Assembly (NCBI GenBank): GCA_001766655.1
Contig: MJCC01000001.1
Span: forward strand, 1,950,115-2,014,114
Source of the DNA: Phytomonas francai
Lineage: Eukaryota; Euglenozoa; Kinetoplastea; Trypanosomatida; Trypanosomatidae
Direction of reading: 5' to 3'
Length of the DNA stretch: 64,000 nucleotides
Under the pieces are notes generated by a model. It had not been told where the DNA came from and did not search any database. It saw only the letters and a list, made by a program, of their open reading frames with translations. The translations under genes were made by a program, and so were the position numbers. This document shows, one piece after another, positions 30,333-39,834 of this stretch; the stretch's first letter is position 1, and each line of letters begins with the position of its first letter.

Positions 30333-32267
30333 TCAAAGTGCAACCAGGGGTAAACTCGCTCGTTTGCGCGCCCACAACAACAAGCCATCAGAGGCTCCAA
30401 CCATAGGACACTCAACCTCGCGCCCTGTATCCCCATCTCTTAAGGTACTGCCTCGGATGCGTACCTCAAGAACGTTAGGATATGTAATAGAACGTACAGC
30501 ATTCTGCAATGCCAGTTGTACTAACTCTTGCATTTTTTCATTTTTCCCATTGATACAACTATGAGAGAATCCTTTGGTAGAGGGGGGCAACGGCAATCCG
30601 GAAAAGTTGGCTGAAGGGAGCCTAGCGGCATTGGAAGCACCAAAATTGCCATTCATCATCAATGATGGCGAACTTGCCGAAGGCATTGAAGTTGTAACGT
30701 TTCTCGTCGTCGAGGTGGTGGTGAAGGAAGAGGAGGGGTCCGCAGGTAAATGGAAAGAGCGACGGTTTCGAAGGTAGTGCTGAGGAGCAGTAACCTCAAA
30801 CGAGGCGTTAAATCGTGGGAGGCTCGGAAACGAAAGCTCCATGATGGAACCATGAAAAGCAGCATAAAGGGATCCCAAGAACGACACATGACGTAGCTGC
30901 AAAACGCAGTCGATACACAGAACGTCTGCGGGTATACACAGTTTGGCGGGCAGGAAAGACAGAATTGGAAAACAACAACCCAAATCTAGAGAGAAACGAT
31001 GATCCTCGTAGCAAATAGGGATGCTAAAGCAGCGCAGTACGAGCGGAAAAGGAAATGCTACGCTGACTGGCGTTTCCTCCACTTCTGACGAAAGCGAAGG
31101 CCGTTGTGCCTGCTCAGAGGGTGAAATGATACACCCATTTGACTTTGTCCTTTTCATGGCATCGCATCCTGTTTTAGCACCAGCTTGCGCTGCTGGATCC
31201 GGCTTACTATTTCCCGAAGGAATATCTGGTGCAGCGTCCGACGTCATTGTTGTAAAGGACGGCAGCTCAACAGAGACAATATCCCCAGCAAGACGCGGAA
31301 TGGCAACCCCAACACCAGGAAAAGATCCTGTGCTGCTGCTGCTGATGTTGCTACGACCAGTATAACCCGGGCAATCGTGTACTTTACTTTCGTCGACAAG
31401 GAAGTTGTTTGCGCTCACAGGGGCCTTGTCGGGCCTTATGGTTGAATTTCTACCACCAGTATTTATCAACGAAATATTTTTCACAACTTTCGCGGACACG
31501 GCAGCCCACGTGGAGGCCAAGTTGGAAGACTCCTTGATGTTCCTCTGCATCGCATCAATTGTGGAGGTTGCTATCCCAGAGACGCTCTTCTGGAATACAT
31601 TCAGACTAGGGCCTAATTCAAGATGAAGTACATCGACATGCGGATAACGCCCAACTGCACCAGTTTTTACAGGAGCTACCGTCATGGGGTCTGGCACCCT
31701 GCTTGTTTTTGCCATCAGGGTGCGATTTACACAAGCAACGCCGCACTCCACAGTGTACTGCAGGCGGTCAGACCACACATCAATGTTGACAGTGCCGCCA
31801 CCAAGTATCAGGATGCCCAACCAGCGGCTAACCACGTTCACCCAGAGTGCGCTTTCTTTCCGCATCGAGCTATATGTCCCCTGTAAATCACTTCTTGGCG
31901 CATGCTGCTGTCTTATGAACCTCTGTCGCTTGCCAAAACCACCTCTGCAGGCATCACTACTATTTTGTGCCTCCCTTGGTTTTCTGGCTTGGTCCCTAAC
32001 AGTAGGGCTCCGTAAAAAAGCATTGTCTAAGCCCAATATACTAACCCGGATATGTTGATAGACTATCGCCACAGCGCTTTCCTCACCCCAATAAATAATA
32101 AGCGACTCCCACCACTTAACCGGCCTTTGTGGTCGATCGTGACTGATTTGAGAAGAATTCAAGTCAGACTCCACATCATCCTCAACTGGTGCGCTAAGGA
32201 AAAAATAATACGCCAATAAAGCACAGACACCAATGCTTAAAAGAAACTCTATTATGAAGCCTATCAT
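30333..32267 (-). CDS. Membrane-anchored protein, possibly with an SMP (TULIP lipid-transfer) domain
   Basis: 644 residues beginning with a membrane anchor (about 3-25). Around residue 135 a Glu-Ser-Ala-Leu-Trp-Val-Asn-Val motif resembles the opening of SMP domains (Glu then Trp-Leu-Asn). About 250 residues later come beta-rich stretches, ending with a Phe-Leu-Gly-Ser-Leu and Leu-Ser-Phe-Pro-Ser-Leu-Pro pattern similar to the end of SMP folds. A Ser/Gly/Pro-rich insertion separates the halves. An N-terminal anchor plus SMP is the layout of Mmm1, Nvj2/TEX2 and tricalbin relatives, which move lipids at membrane contact sites. The SMP assignment is a weak pattern match by eye; the anchor and the coding call are secure. 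Confidence 0.6.
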   Translation of the reverse strand: MIGFIIEFLLSIGVCALLAYYFFLSAPVEDDVESDLNSSQISHDRPQRPVKWWESLIIYWGEESAVAIVYQHIRVSILGLDNAFLRSPTVRDQARKPREAQNSSDACRGGFGKRQRFIRQQHAPRSDLQGTYSSMRKESALWVNVVSRWLGILILGGGTVNIDVWSDRLQYTVECGVACVNRTLMAKTSRVPDPMTVAPVKTGAVGRYPHVDVLHLELGPSLNVFQKSVSGIATSTIDAMQRNIKESSNLASTWAAVSAKVVKNISLINTGGRNSTIRPDKAPVSANNFLVDESKVHDCPGYTGRSNISSSSTGSFPGVGVAIPRLAGDIVSVELPSFTTMTSDAAPDIPSGNSKPDPAAQAGAKTGCDAMKRTKSNGCIISPSEQAQRPSLSSEVEETPVSVAFPFPLVLRCFSIPICYEDHRFSLDLGCCFPILSFLPAKLCIPADVLCIDCVLQLRHVSFLGSLYAAFHGSIMELSFPSLPRFNASFEVTAPQHYLRNRRSFHLPADPSSSFTTTSTTRNVTTSMPSASSPSLMMNGNFGASNAARLPSANFSGLPLPPSTKGFSHSCINGKNEKMQELVQLALQNAVRSITYPNVLEVRIRGSTLRDGDTGREVECPMVGASDGLLLWARKRASLPLVAL

Positions 32268-33944
32268 CCTTTTAGCATGTTCAGTTTATATTTAACCCAA
32301 CCTACTTACGTGGCGTGGCGAGATACAAAAAGAGCCTTAATAAGCAACAGAGCAGTACTCACACAAAAGCATATATATTCAAAAAGGTTAGCATTACAAA
32401 CCCCAGTAGATAACATAGAGGGAACTAATCCCAATGGTTAGAAATTGCTTTAATTTGTTGTTGTTGTTGTTTTTAAGAATCATTGCACAAAACATCTTTT
32501 TAGCGAGAGAACTATCGTCTCCCTTTTATGATGTGAAAGCGCGTATATCCCACCTTTCCTTTGTCGGTAACAGAGAATAGTTAATACATTTCCTTCTCTT
32601 TTCTTTAGCTTAGATAGCTATAGGTTAGTTATTCAAAATAAATAGATGAAAGTGCAAATAAAAAATACCAATATTACTGCGAAGATTGCGCACACTGAAG
32701 CGGATACGCGGGATGTAATCATAAAATAAATTTAAAAAAGATAAACCCACGAAAAGGAAAGGTGAAGTAAAAGTAAATAAGAGACACACCAGCTACTCGT
32801 GTTCCTTCGGAAGGTTAGTCTAGTGTGGAGAGAAAAAAATATCTAAGTGTCTGAACGAATGACATTTTTCGAGAAGAACTATACATTTTTGGCTGCAATG
32901 ATGAGCCCATTTTTTCCTGCATACATTTTTCATATACAAAGATGTAATTATAACTACATTTATATTCATATATACGCAACTGCTTATTTTCTTTTCCATT
33001 TGGGAGGATAATGAGAGAAATAAATCGTGCATTTATTACCTTCGCGCACTTTACATGCACAAAAAGTCAAAATATTAAAAACGACATAATTCTAATTTTG
33101 GAGCTAACCTTATTCAATGAAATATTTACTTGACTGAACATAGAACACAGGTTACTGAGTCATAAAACCAGATAATTTTATACTTGTATATTCAGAGAAG
33201 TCTTGATACTCTGCACAGTAGCTCTCTGAGCACATGCCTCCCCCCCCCCTCGCAATTGTTCAAATTGAACCGCTTCTTTAACCTCATGTTGATCCTCGGT
33301 TGTATGAAATGCGCTCCAAAGTGCTGTTATTGTACCCATTGCAGTAAATATAGAGGCGCACCTAACTAAGCAACGCAGTTTAAAGTTCTAAGAATATGCC
33401 ACCCGTGCTCAAAATATGCTTTAGATTTTCTGAGTTTGTACAAAGTCGTAAAAAGGGAGCACCATACATCCATGTTCTACAGACAGTGTTGCTACACATA
33501 GCAAAGTCTGAGCCAAGAAGCATATAGCAAAAGACACCAAGATTAGCACCATCGTACAGTGCTGATCAAGTAGATTCATGACAGCCTGACGAAAAACAAC
33601 AACAGAACCGAATCAAAGATAGAGTTTTAACTCAGTTAATAAGAAATATGATAGTACAGCATAGACCTTCACATGGCAGTAAACACTTGCATAGACTTGC
33701 TATTTGTCACAAAAGGGGAAAAAAAGTATATTAAAAAGGCCTAAAAACAAATAATATACCTTTTTCCGTTGAACCTTGTACATGGTGTTAAGAGGCCAAT
33801 TTCAAACTTCTGGCCTAGTGAGTAAAGAACCGTTAAACGTAACGGAGGAACGTCTAATTTCGTCACACCAAGCTTTTGTGGTGTGGTTCCTGGTACTTGT
33901 ATCCTTTTCCAATTAAGTTGTTTGCATCATTGTACTGATGCGTA
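32268..33944. other. Intergenic region
   Basis: AT-rich spacer with a GTT microsatellite near 32457-32472 and a pyrimidine run at 33238-33251. Small frames at 32815-33060 are AT-driven. No gene is supported. Confidence 0.5.
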
Positions 33945-34652
33945 TCAGGTAACAAAACATATTTGTTTCGCACAAGAAATCTGTGAAATTAAATCACTAG
34001 GTTCCCTTTTGCGCATATAGTTCGATGCTTTTGCCCTTTCCTCACGTTCCGGGAGGCCACTACTATCCTCCGTCTCATAATCATCCAAGTCAATGAAAGA
34101 CGTCTGTGCAAAGAGTAGGTGTCTGCGATACTGCAATAGCCCAGCCCTTTTTGATACTTGGTCCGCATGTACATAGCAAGGATACGAAGGAATACCGAAA
34201 AAAATATATCAATATTTCCAGGAAAAATGCATTGTAAATGCCATCCGTCCAGTTAAAGTCATTCAAGACGGATCCTACAACATGTCCACAGCAAAGGAGA
34301 CCTGAAAATAATGGCATGAAAATAGCGTGTAATTGTGTAGAGAGAACACTAAGGACAACTACTTGCCGTGGTAAGAAAGGCACACCAAACGAGATTCTAC
34401 TAGAATGCTATAGATGATGGAAAACTAAAAACCCATGATACAGGTCCTCATAAGAAGGCGCGTGACATTTATAAACAGTCGGCTCAATTTTACGGTGGGC
34501 ACGCTTACGTGTTCAGAAACCACGCCAAGAAAAATATTGCAAGTGTAAAACAGGAAGATGATGTTGAATGCGTGTAATGAAGCCGCGTCGAAACGGAAAG
34601 CTAAGATGTTTTTCAGGGTCATCCCAATGCTAACTTTCATACCGATGAACAA
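33945..34652 (-). pseudogene. Possible frame-broken remnant of a polytopic membrane protein
   Basis: On the minus strand three overlapping open stretches in different frames (34652-34425, 34383-34090 and 34136-33945) together resemble the end of a membrane protein. The first two have hydrophobic stretches rich in Leu, Phe, Ile, Val and Cys. The last ends in an acidic, then basic, hydrophilic tail. The first two open with TTG and GTG rather than ATG, and stops separate them. Composition is more protein-like than the surrounding spacer. It could be a decayed transporter or surface-protein copy, or chance. No family is assigned. Confidence 0.35.
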
Positions 34653-34660
34653 GCTAAGAA

Positions 34661-35115
34661 GCTCATGAGTGCATTCCTATTGAAACCTGTGTATCTTAAT
34701 TATTCAATTTGTCTTCATCTATTCTGAATTCCTATAAAGTGTAAGTAATGAGGGATTTAATACTGATTTTAGCGCAGATACAAACTCTAGGCATATCTGA
34801 AAGGGAAAGTATGACTATGTAAAGTAAAAAATCAAAAATTAAACAATTAGACCCTCAACCTCTTTCCAGAGCACAATGCTGATGAGAAAAGTGACTACTG
34901 CTCCTTCTCACGTGAATAACGCATCCTAGTAACCCGATATACCCTTAGTTCTGTACCAATGATCCCCTAGAAGGTGCAGTAAAAGAGCCTCGGAAAGAAG
35001 AAAAGGCTTATTTCAGTGGAGAAGGGGTGAGGGAAGCTGTTCTTTATTAGCGCTATTGCATACCCGCAATAAATGGAATGGAAAAAACAGAAACAGATCA
35101 AAACATTTTTTGGAG
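34661..35115. other. Intergenic region
   Basis: AT-rich spacer between the possible remnant and BUD31. Nothing recognisable. Confidence 0.45.
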
Positions 35116-35868
35116 TTATGTTTCATTTGATTCCGCTGATTTTTCTTGTTCCGATGACTTTTTATGTTGGTTTGAGGCATCTGTGGAGCAACAACCTCGA
35201 CAGCCACACACAGTGCATGCGAAAAAGTTCTTGTTCTTGCGTTGCGAAATTGGAACCCGGCATATGCACGTTGAATTACTCTCTTTCTTTTGGTGAGTTG
35301 AATGAAACGCATGTCGATGCTCGCGTTTGTCGCGCAATGCATATTTACTTGCTATAGACGCAGCCACACTGGCAGCACCAGGAACTGCACATGCTGTACA
35401 ACACAAATGTTCGTATCCTGGTAGCCTCCAGCGCCGCGCCAGACCCACATCTATGAACTGCATCTCACAACAATAGTCATAAACCTCCTTGCTAATAGTT
35501 TTCAAACGGAAAAAGGAATCGAAAACGTAGCGTGTGCGCTCACGATTGATTTGGGCAATTCGCCATAACGGTGGTATAGGATCAGCTGTATGCTGATCAT
35601 TCTGCGCTGACCCCTTAGGATCCTCTACTTGATTATTCTCAGCATCATCTATGTTATCTACCGCGTGAACCCCCTCTACGCGTCTACGCTTTCCCTTTTC
35701 AAGACTGCCATTATCTTTAGCCCTGTGTGAGCAAGTCGTCTGTCCAACTACTCCAGAAGATTCCTCTTGCAACGCAAATTTCATTGCTTCCTCATAATTG
35801 TCCAAGACATCATTGATAACCTCGAAACCCGGTGGTGGTTTTTTCATTCCAGGACGTACTCTAGGCAT
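35116..35868 (-). CDS. BUD31: BUD31/G10 pre-mRNA splicing factor
   Basis: 250 residues. The N-terminus (Pro-Arg-Val-Arg ... Pro-Pro-Pro-Gly-Phe-Glu), a central block with Arg-Thr-Arg-Tyr-Val-Phe-Asp-Ser-Phe-Phe and Ile-Ser-Lys-Glu-Val-Tyr-Asp-Tyr-Cys, then Gly-Tyr-Glu-His-Leu-Cys-Cys, Cys-Ile-Cys-Arg-Val-Pro and a final Cys-Gly-Cys-Arg-Gly-Cys match G10/BUD31 throughout, including the zinc-binding Cys. BUD31 belongs to the activated spliceosome, which in trypanosomatids mainly performs trans-splicing. Usual length is about 144-157. The extra length comes from an acidic/basic insertion of about 65 residues before the central block, about 30 residues inside the zinc region and a short C-terminal tail. 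All insertions are hydrophilic. Confidence 0.95.
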   Translation of the reverse strand: MPRVRPGMKKPPPGFEVINDVLDNYEEAMKFALQEESSGVVGQTTCSHRAKDNGSLEKGKRRRVEGVHAVDNIDDAENNQVEDPKGSAQNDQHTADPIPPLWRIAQINRERTRYVFDSFFRLKTISKEVYDYCCEMQFIDVGLARRWRLPGYEHLCCTACAVPGAASVAASIASKYALRDKREHRHAFHSTHQKKESNSTCICRVPISQRKNKNFFACTVCGCRGCCSTDASNQHKKSSEQEKSAESNET

Positions 35869-36274
35869 TTTTAATAACGATCTTTTCCTAAGATATCGCT
35901 GTCAAAGCTTTGTCAACTAAAATTCAAAGTTAAAGGACTGAATGGCCAAGCTTGTTTGACGAGGCAAACGCTTCTACACGGCAAAGGAGGAAAAAATGCA
36001 CCTTAACCAGATATGGGTATTTCTGTAAAAGAGATAGAGGTCATGAGGGGGAAAAAGTTTTGAATCAAATCTTTTCAACTGTGAGAATTTAAGAATTTAG
36101 GGGCTTGAACTTCTCAAAAAGAACCACGAGCCACTTTGCTGAGTGTTAGTATTATTTGCACGTTTGCTACTGATATCTGCCGCTTGAGTGGATGATATCG
36201 CAGGAAGTCTTTGATGTTTACAAACCTTACGTGCTTTATTTGCCTCAAGAATACGAAAATTTCAACCTACTCTC
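35869..36274. other. Intergenic region
   Basis: Short AT-rich spacer carrying the MCM4 3' UTR and BUD31 5' signals. The plus-strand frame starting at 36192 is the shadow of the MCM4 end. Confidence 0.5.
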
Positions 36275-39193
36275 TCAGAGACGAGCGCCGTCGTGGTCTG
36301 CAAAGGTCACAAGGGTGCGTGTAAAAGACTTGATAGAATCACCACCCGATAAAAGTGCAAGTAGCTCCATAAATTGAGCCGGTCCTACTGGCCTCGAAGC
36401 TCCACTGTGCTCATTAAGAGCCAGCCGTAGCTCTGATACAGGAGCTGTATGCAATCCGCGGGACGTGTACTGTCGCGCCACGACCTCTTCGAGGCGGCGC
36501 ATGCAGCTTTCCATGGTATTTTTAGTCGGGTCTGGGGCATGGAAGATGTCCAGGTTGATCAAACCTGTTCGGGGATCAGTTGCGGCCTCCTTTAGTGCCT
36601 CACTTATTAGCCGCTTCGCCTCGAGGACGTCATCCACGGATACCTCAGGACTGTAGCGCATCTTTGCCCTCGCCTCAGACAACCGAATCATAGATTCTAA
36701 CTGACGCAGAGTGGCAGACACTGTTTGGCTCCCACGAGAGCGGCGCAGCAGCATGTACGACGTGGCTAGCTGTTTGTGAGATGCCTCAGTAAGTCGTGGA
36801 AAAACGGTCTCCCGTGCGATGGCAATGTACTTGGAGAGAATTGCGGTAGGCATATACGGGCGCTCTGAAGGCCCAAATAGAAACGGCTCGCCCTCATATT
36901 GAAGAAGGACCTCCACTCGTAGGCCGGTTGTGGGATCAACATGGGTTCGCATCGGCATAGGAAGATGCCCCGTGCTAGCGCTTGCTTCTGTGCCCAATGG
37001 AGGGAGCCCTTTGTCATCTTTTCGGATTTCCTCATCGCTACCACCGTGCACACCTGCTAACATGGGGGATTGGCCCTGAACAGAAGAATTACTTACGAGG
37101 GCTTCAGAGTGGTCCATGTACAAAGACAAGACATGGGAAGCAAGACGTCGATCCTCGTTGATATCGTGCCGGTCTAGAAGCAAAAATATCAGGTCAAAGC
37201 GGGATAGTAAAGTTGGCTCGATTTGCAAATTCTCGACAACATTTAGGTGGGGGTTCCATTGAGATTCCTTTGGGTTTGCAGCAGCGAGAATCGACGTGCG
37301 GGCATTTAATTGAGCTATAATTCCGGCCTTAGCGACAGATAGTGTTTGCTGCTCCATGACCTCGTGGAGCACAGAGCGCGTGGCCTCATTCATTTTATCC
37401 AGCTCGTCGATGCAGCAAAGCCCTTGGTCAGACAGAACGAGAGCGCCTGGCTCAAGAACATGCTCGCCCGTGTCGTGTTCTTGAACCACGAAAGCGGTCA
37501 GCCCAACGCTGCTGCTGCCCTTACCTGAGGTATATACCCCGCGCGGAGCAATCTCGTGGACCTGTGTAAGGAGCTGTGATTTAGCCACACCAGGATCTCC
37601 GCACAAGATAACGTTTAGGGATGAGCGAAAATTAGCACGGTTATTAGAGACCGCACCTGGTTGGGAGGGAGCGAGATCGGCGAGGGGTGCGTCATTTTTG
37701 CCGTCCCGGTCGGTGTAAGAGTTTTCTGGGCGGCGATTAAAAACGAAATTCTTGGGCGTGCCACCGAAGAGCTGAGCTAATATACCTCGCTTGACATCCT
37801 CATGACCCCAAATACTTGGGGCAAAGGAACGGATAAGAATATCATGAATGTCAGGACGACGTGCCAAGAGGTGAAACATGTCTAAGCGAGCTGTATCCAT
37901 CGCGTCGATATCGAGAAAATTGGAATCCCCATTAGAATCCATCACACCCCCTTTGTTGGTCGTCGCACCTGTTGAACTAGATGTCATCGTGTGTGACTTT
38001 GGTCGCTGGCCCACGCCACTAGAACTAGGACCACTGCCAAAAGAGGCTGTGCGCGATAGCTCGATATGCACCACATCTAAATGTGTAGAAAAGATGCTCT
38101 TTATAATACGAGTGTTCGCATTGAGGCGAATAGGAGTGGAGCGGTAAATACCAGTCACCACCACGCGATCCCCGGGCACCACAGAGTCCACAAGCCCGCC
38201 ATATACCACAAGAGAGATAGAAATCGGTGTCTCACCGTCAGAGACATGCTCAGGTGATTCCTGGAGCTTGATTAGCTGTTTATCCTCGAAAATTGATAAA
38301 TTGTGCTGCAATCTGAAAGAATAAGATTGCCCACAGTGGTTGCAACGCGTGGGTTCAAAGATACGACCCTTGTCCCCACTCACGCTGCGCTCAATATTAT
38401 GACAGTGCCAACACTGAAAGCATGCAACTCGAATCTCAGGAATAATTTTTGAGACCCGTATCACCATTCCTTTAATACTCAACAGCTGCTCAAGGTGCTG
38501 TGGGGAAAGCTGTTTGATAGTTATCAGAGAAGGCATCCTTTTGGGGGCCAGGTACAGAATAAAGTCGTCCGCGACCTTAATCCCATGTCGGTGTTCCAGC
38601 ACCTCACGGTAAAGATCCTCAGCCACAGCCGTCATCATCTGTAGGCATTCTGTAGGGTGGTTGGCTGTTTGTTGGTATAATACTGGGGCGGTTTGCTGCA
38701 GCCAAGTGAAGTCAATCTCAAGCGTGGTTCGGCCCCGTAAATGCATAGACAGCATCTCCCCCAGATAATACCGCTCCCCCGTACTCTGGCCTTCCACCCC
38801 CAACGCATCAACCGCGACTGTGTTAGGATTGCACACGGAAACGGCACTGACCCCACCTAGGATAGAAGACAAGGGTCGGCTATTGTTCGGCTCAGTAACA
38901 GTGCTTCTTCCGATGAGGAGGTGCGAGTTGTCTTGGGATGTCTTAAGCCCTACAAGCTCGAAGGTTTCTAAATAAAGCCTAAAATCTGCTTTGAACTCCT
39001 CGACAGCGATATTTGTGCCCCATATGTATGACAAATCCTCTCGGCGAGGAATTTGGGTTGGCACGGAAAATACAGGCGTACTAAACGTTTCCCCGTTGCC
39101 ATGTTGCAGGCCCATGTTATTATCGTCTCGCTCCTCTGTTGGAGGCCTCCGAGGCCGTAGGGGAGTTAAATCAATAAAATGATCGGCATCCAT
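36275..39193 (-). CDS. MCM4: DNA replication licensing factor MCM4
   Basis: 972 residues, a subunit of the MCM2-7 replicative helicase. A zinc finger has Cys pairs near 261/264 and 284/287. The AAA+ core has Walker A (Gly-Asp-Pro-Gly-Val-Ala-Lys-Ser), Walker B (Cys-Cys-Ile-Asp-Glu-Leu-Asp-Lys) and the arginine finger Ser-Arg-Phe-Asp. After the core, a segment with Ala-Thr-Asp-Pro-Arg-Thr-Gly is typical of MCM4 and distinguishes it from other MCMs. A Ser/Thr/Gly-rich insertion near 385-425 and a Gly/Ser-rich loop after the arginine finger are expansions. The N-terminal tail is short compared with yeast and human MCM4, with few candidate kinase sites. The ATG at 39193 follows a plausible pyrimidine tract. 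Confidence 0.92.
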   Translation of the reverse strand: MDADHFIDLTPLRPRRPPTEERDDNNMGLQHGNGETFSTPVFSVPTQIPRREDLSYIWGTNIAVEEFKADFRLYLETFELVGLKTSQDNSHLLIGRSTVTEPNNSRPLSSILGGVSAVSVCNPNTVAVDALGVEGQSTGERYYLGEMLSMHLRGRTTLEIDFTWLQQTAPVLYQQTANHPTECLQMMTAVAEDLYREVLEHRHGIKVADDFILYLAPKRMPSLITIKQLSPQHLEQLLSIKGMVIRVSKIIPEIRVACFQCWHCHNIERSVSGDKGRIFEPTRCNHCGQSYSFRLQHNLSIFEDKQLIKLQESPEHVSDGETPISISLVVYGGLVDSVVPGDRVVVTGIYRSTPIRLNANTRIIKSIFSTHLDVVHIELSRTASFGSGPSSSGVGQRPKSHTMTSSSTGATTNKGGVMDSNGDSNFLDIDAMDTARLDMFHLLARRPDIHDILIRSFAPSIWGHEDVKRGILAQLFGGTPKNFVFNRRPENSYTDRDGKNDAPLADLAPSQPGAVSNNRANFRSSLNVILCGDPGVAKSQLLTQVHEIAPRGVYTSGKGSSSVGLTAFVVQEHDTGEHVLEPGALVLSDQGLCCIDELDKMNEATRSVLHEVMEQQTLSVAKAGIIAQLNARTSILAAANPKESQWNPHLNVVENLQIEPTLLSRFDLIFLLLDRHDINEDRRLASHVLSLYMDHSEALVSNSSVQGQSPMLAGVHGGSDEEIRKDDKGLPPLGTEASASTGHLPMPMRTHVDPTTGLRVEVLLQYEGEPFLFGPSERPYMPTAILSKYIAIARETVFPRLTEASHKQLATSYMLLRRSRGSQTVSATLRQLESMIRLSEARAKMRYSPEVSVDDVLEAKRLISEALKEAATDPRTGLINLDIFHAPDPTKNTMESCMRRLEEVVARQYTSRGLHTAPVSELRLALNEHSGASRPVGPAQFMELLALLSGGDSIKSFTRTLVTFADHDGARL

Positions 39194-39509
39194 GGGTTGT
39201 CCCGCGAGAGGCCTGATTGCACTTCTGCTTCGATATTCTATTTTATAACCAGGGAGCTACTTTTCCCTTTCTCATAAAAATATATAATAAGAGAAGGCTC
39301 AAAGATAATCAGCTATCTTTATGAGCTTTAAAAAATAAAACAATTTCAATAAATAGCAAGGAAGATTACGCAAAGTTATTGTGTGTAAACGGATCCTTTC
39401 TTCACGGCCTTCCCTCTCCTTTTGAAAAAAGGGGAAGTAAGGAAGGAAGAGGGTGAATGAAGGCTGGTAACTTAATTATGGCAAAATAATTCACCAAAGA
39501 GTCAAGCAT

Positions 39510-39565
<56 letters not shown>

Positions 39566-39834
39566 TCAAAACATTCATACATTGTAAATATTATTAGGAT
39601 GTATAGTAATTATGGACCATGTTAGAAAAAGCCTAAAGCCAATATTCTAATCAGAAATCAGGAAAACAAACAAAAAAATAAGGCCTGAAATTAGTCCACC
39701 AATTTTATTCCATTACAAGCAATTAATCGGATTACATTTCAATCATTTTTATTTTAGCACGCCCATTTCGTTTTCAACAGAAGCTCATACCTATGTTGGT
39801 CTATTTTTTGGATCCCCATAAACAACCTTGAGCC
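39194..39834. other. Intergenic region with a TA run
   Basis: Spacer between MCM4 and the USP gene, dominated by a TA dinucleotide run at about 39511-39563, the longest in the window. No gene. Confidence 0.6.
39511..39563. repeat. TA dinucleotide microsatellite
   Basis: About 26 TA units with one G interruption. Similar but shorter runs occur near 10554, 14809, 24063, 48290 and 55549. All are intergenic. Confidence 0.95.

Noticed and set aside
39511..39563. TA run as a replication origin or centromere
   Set aside because: Several similar short TA runs occur in spacers across the window; nothing else marks an origin.
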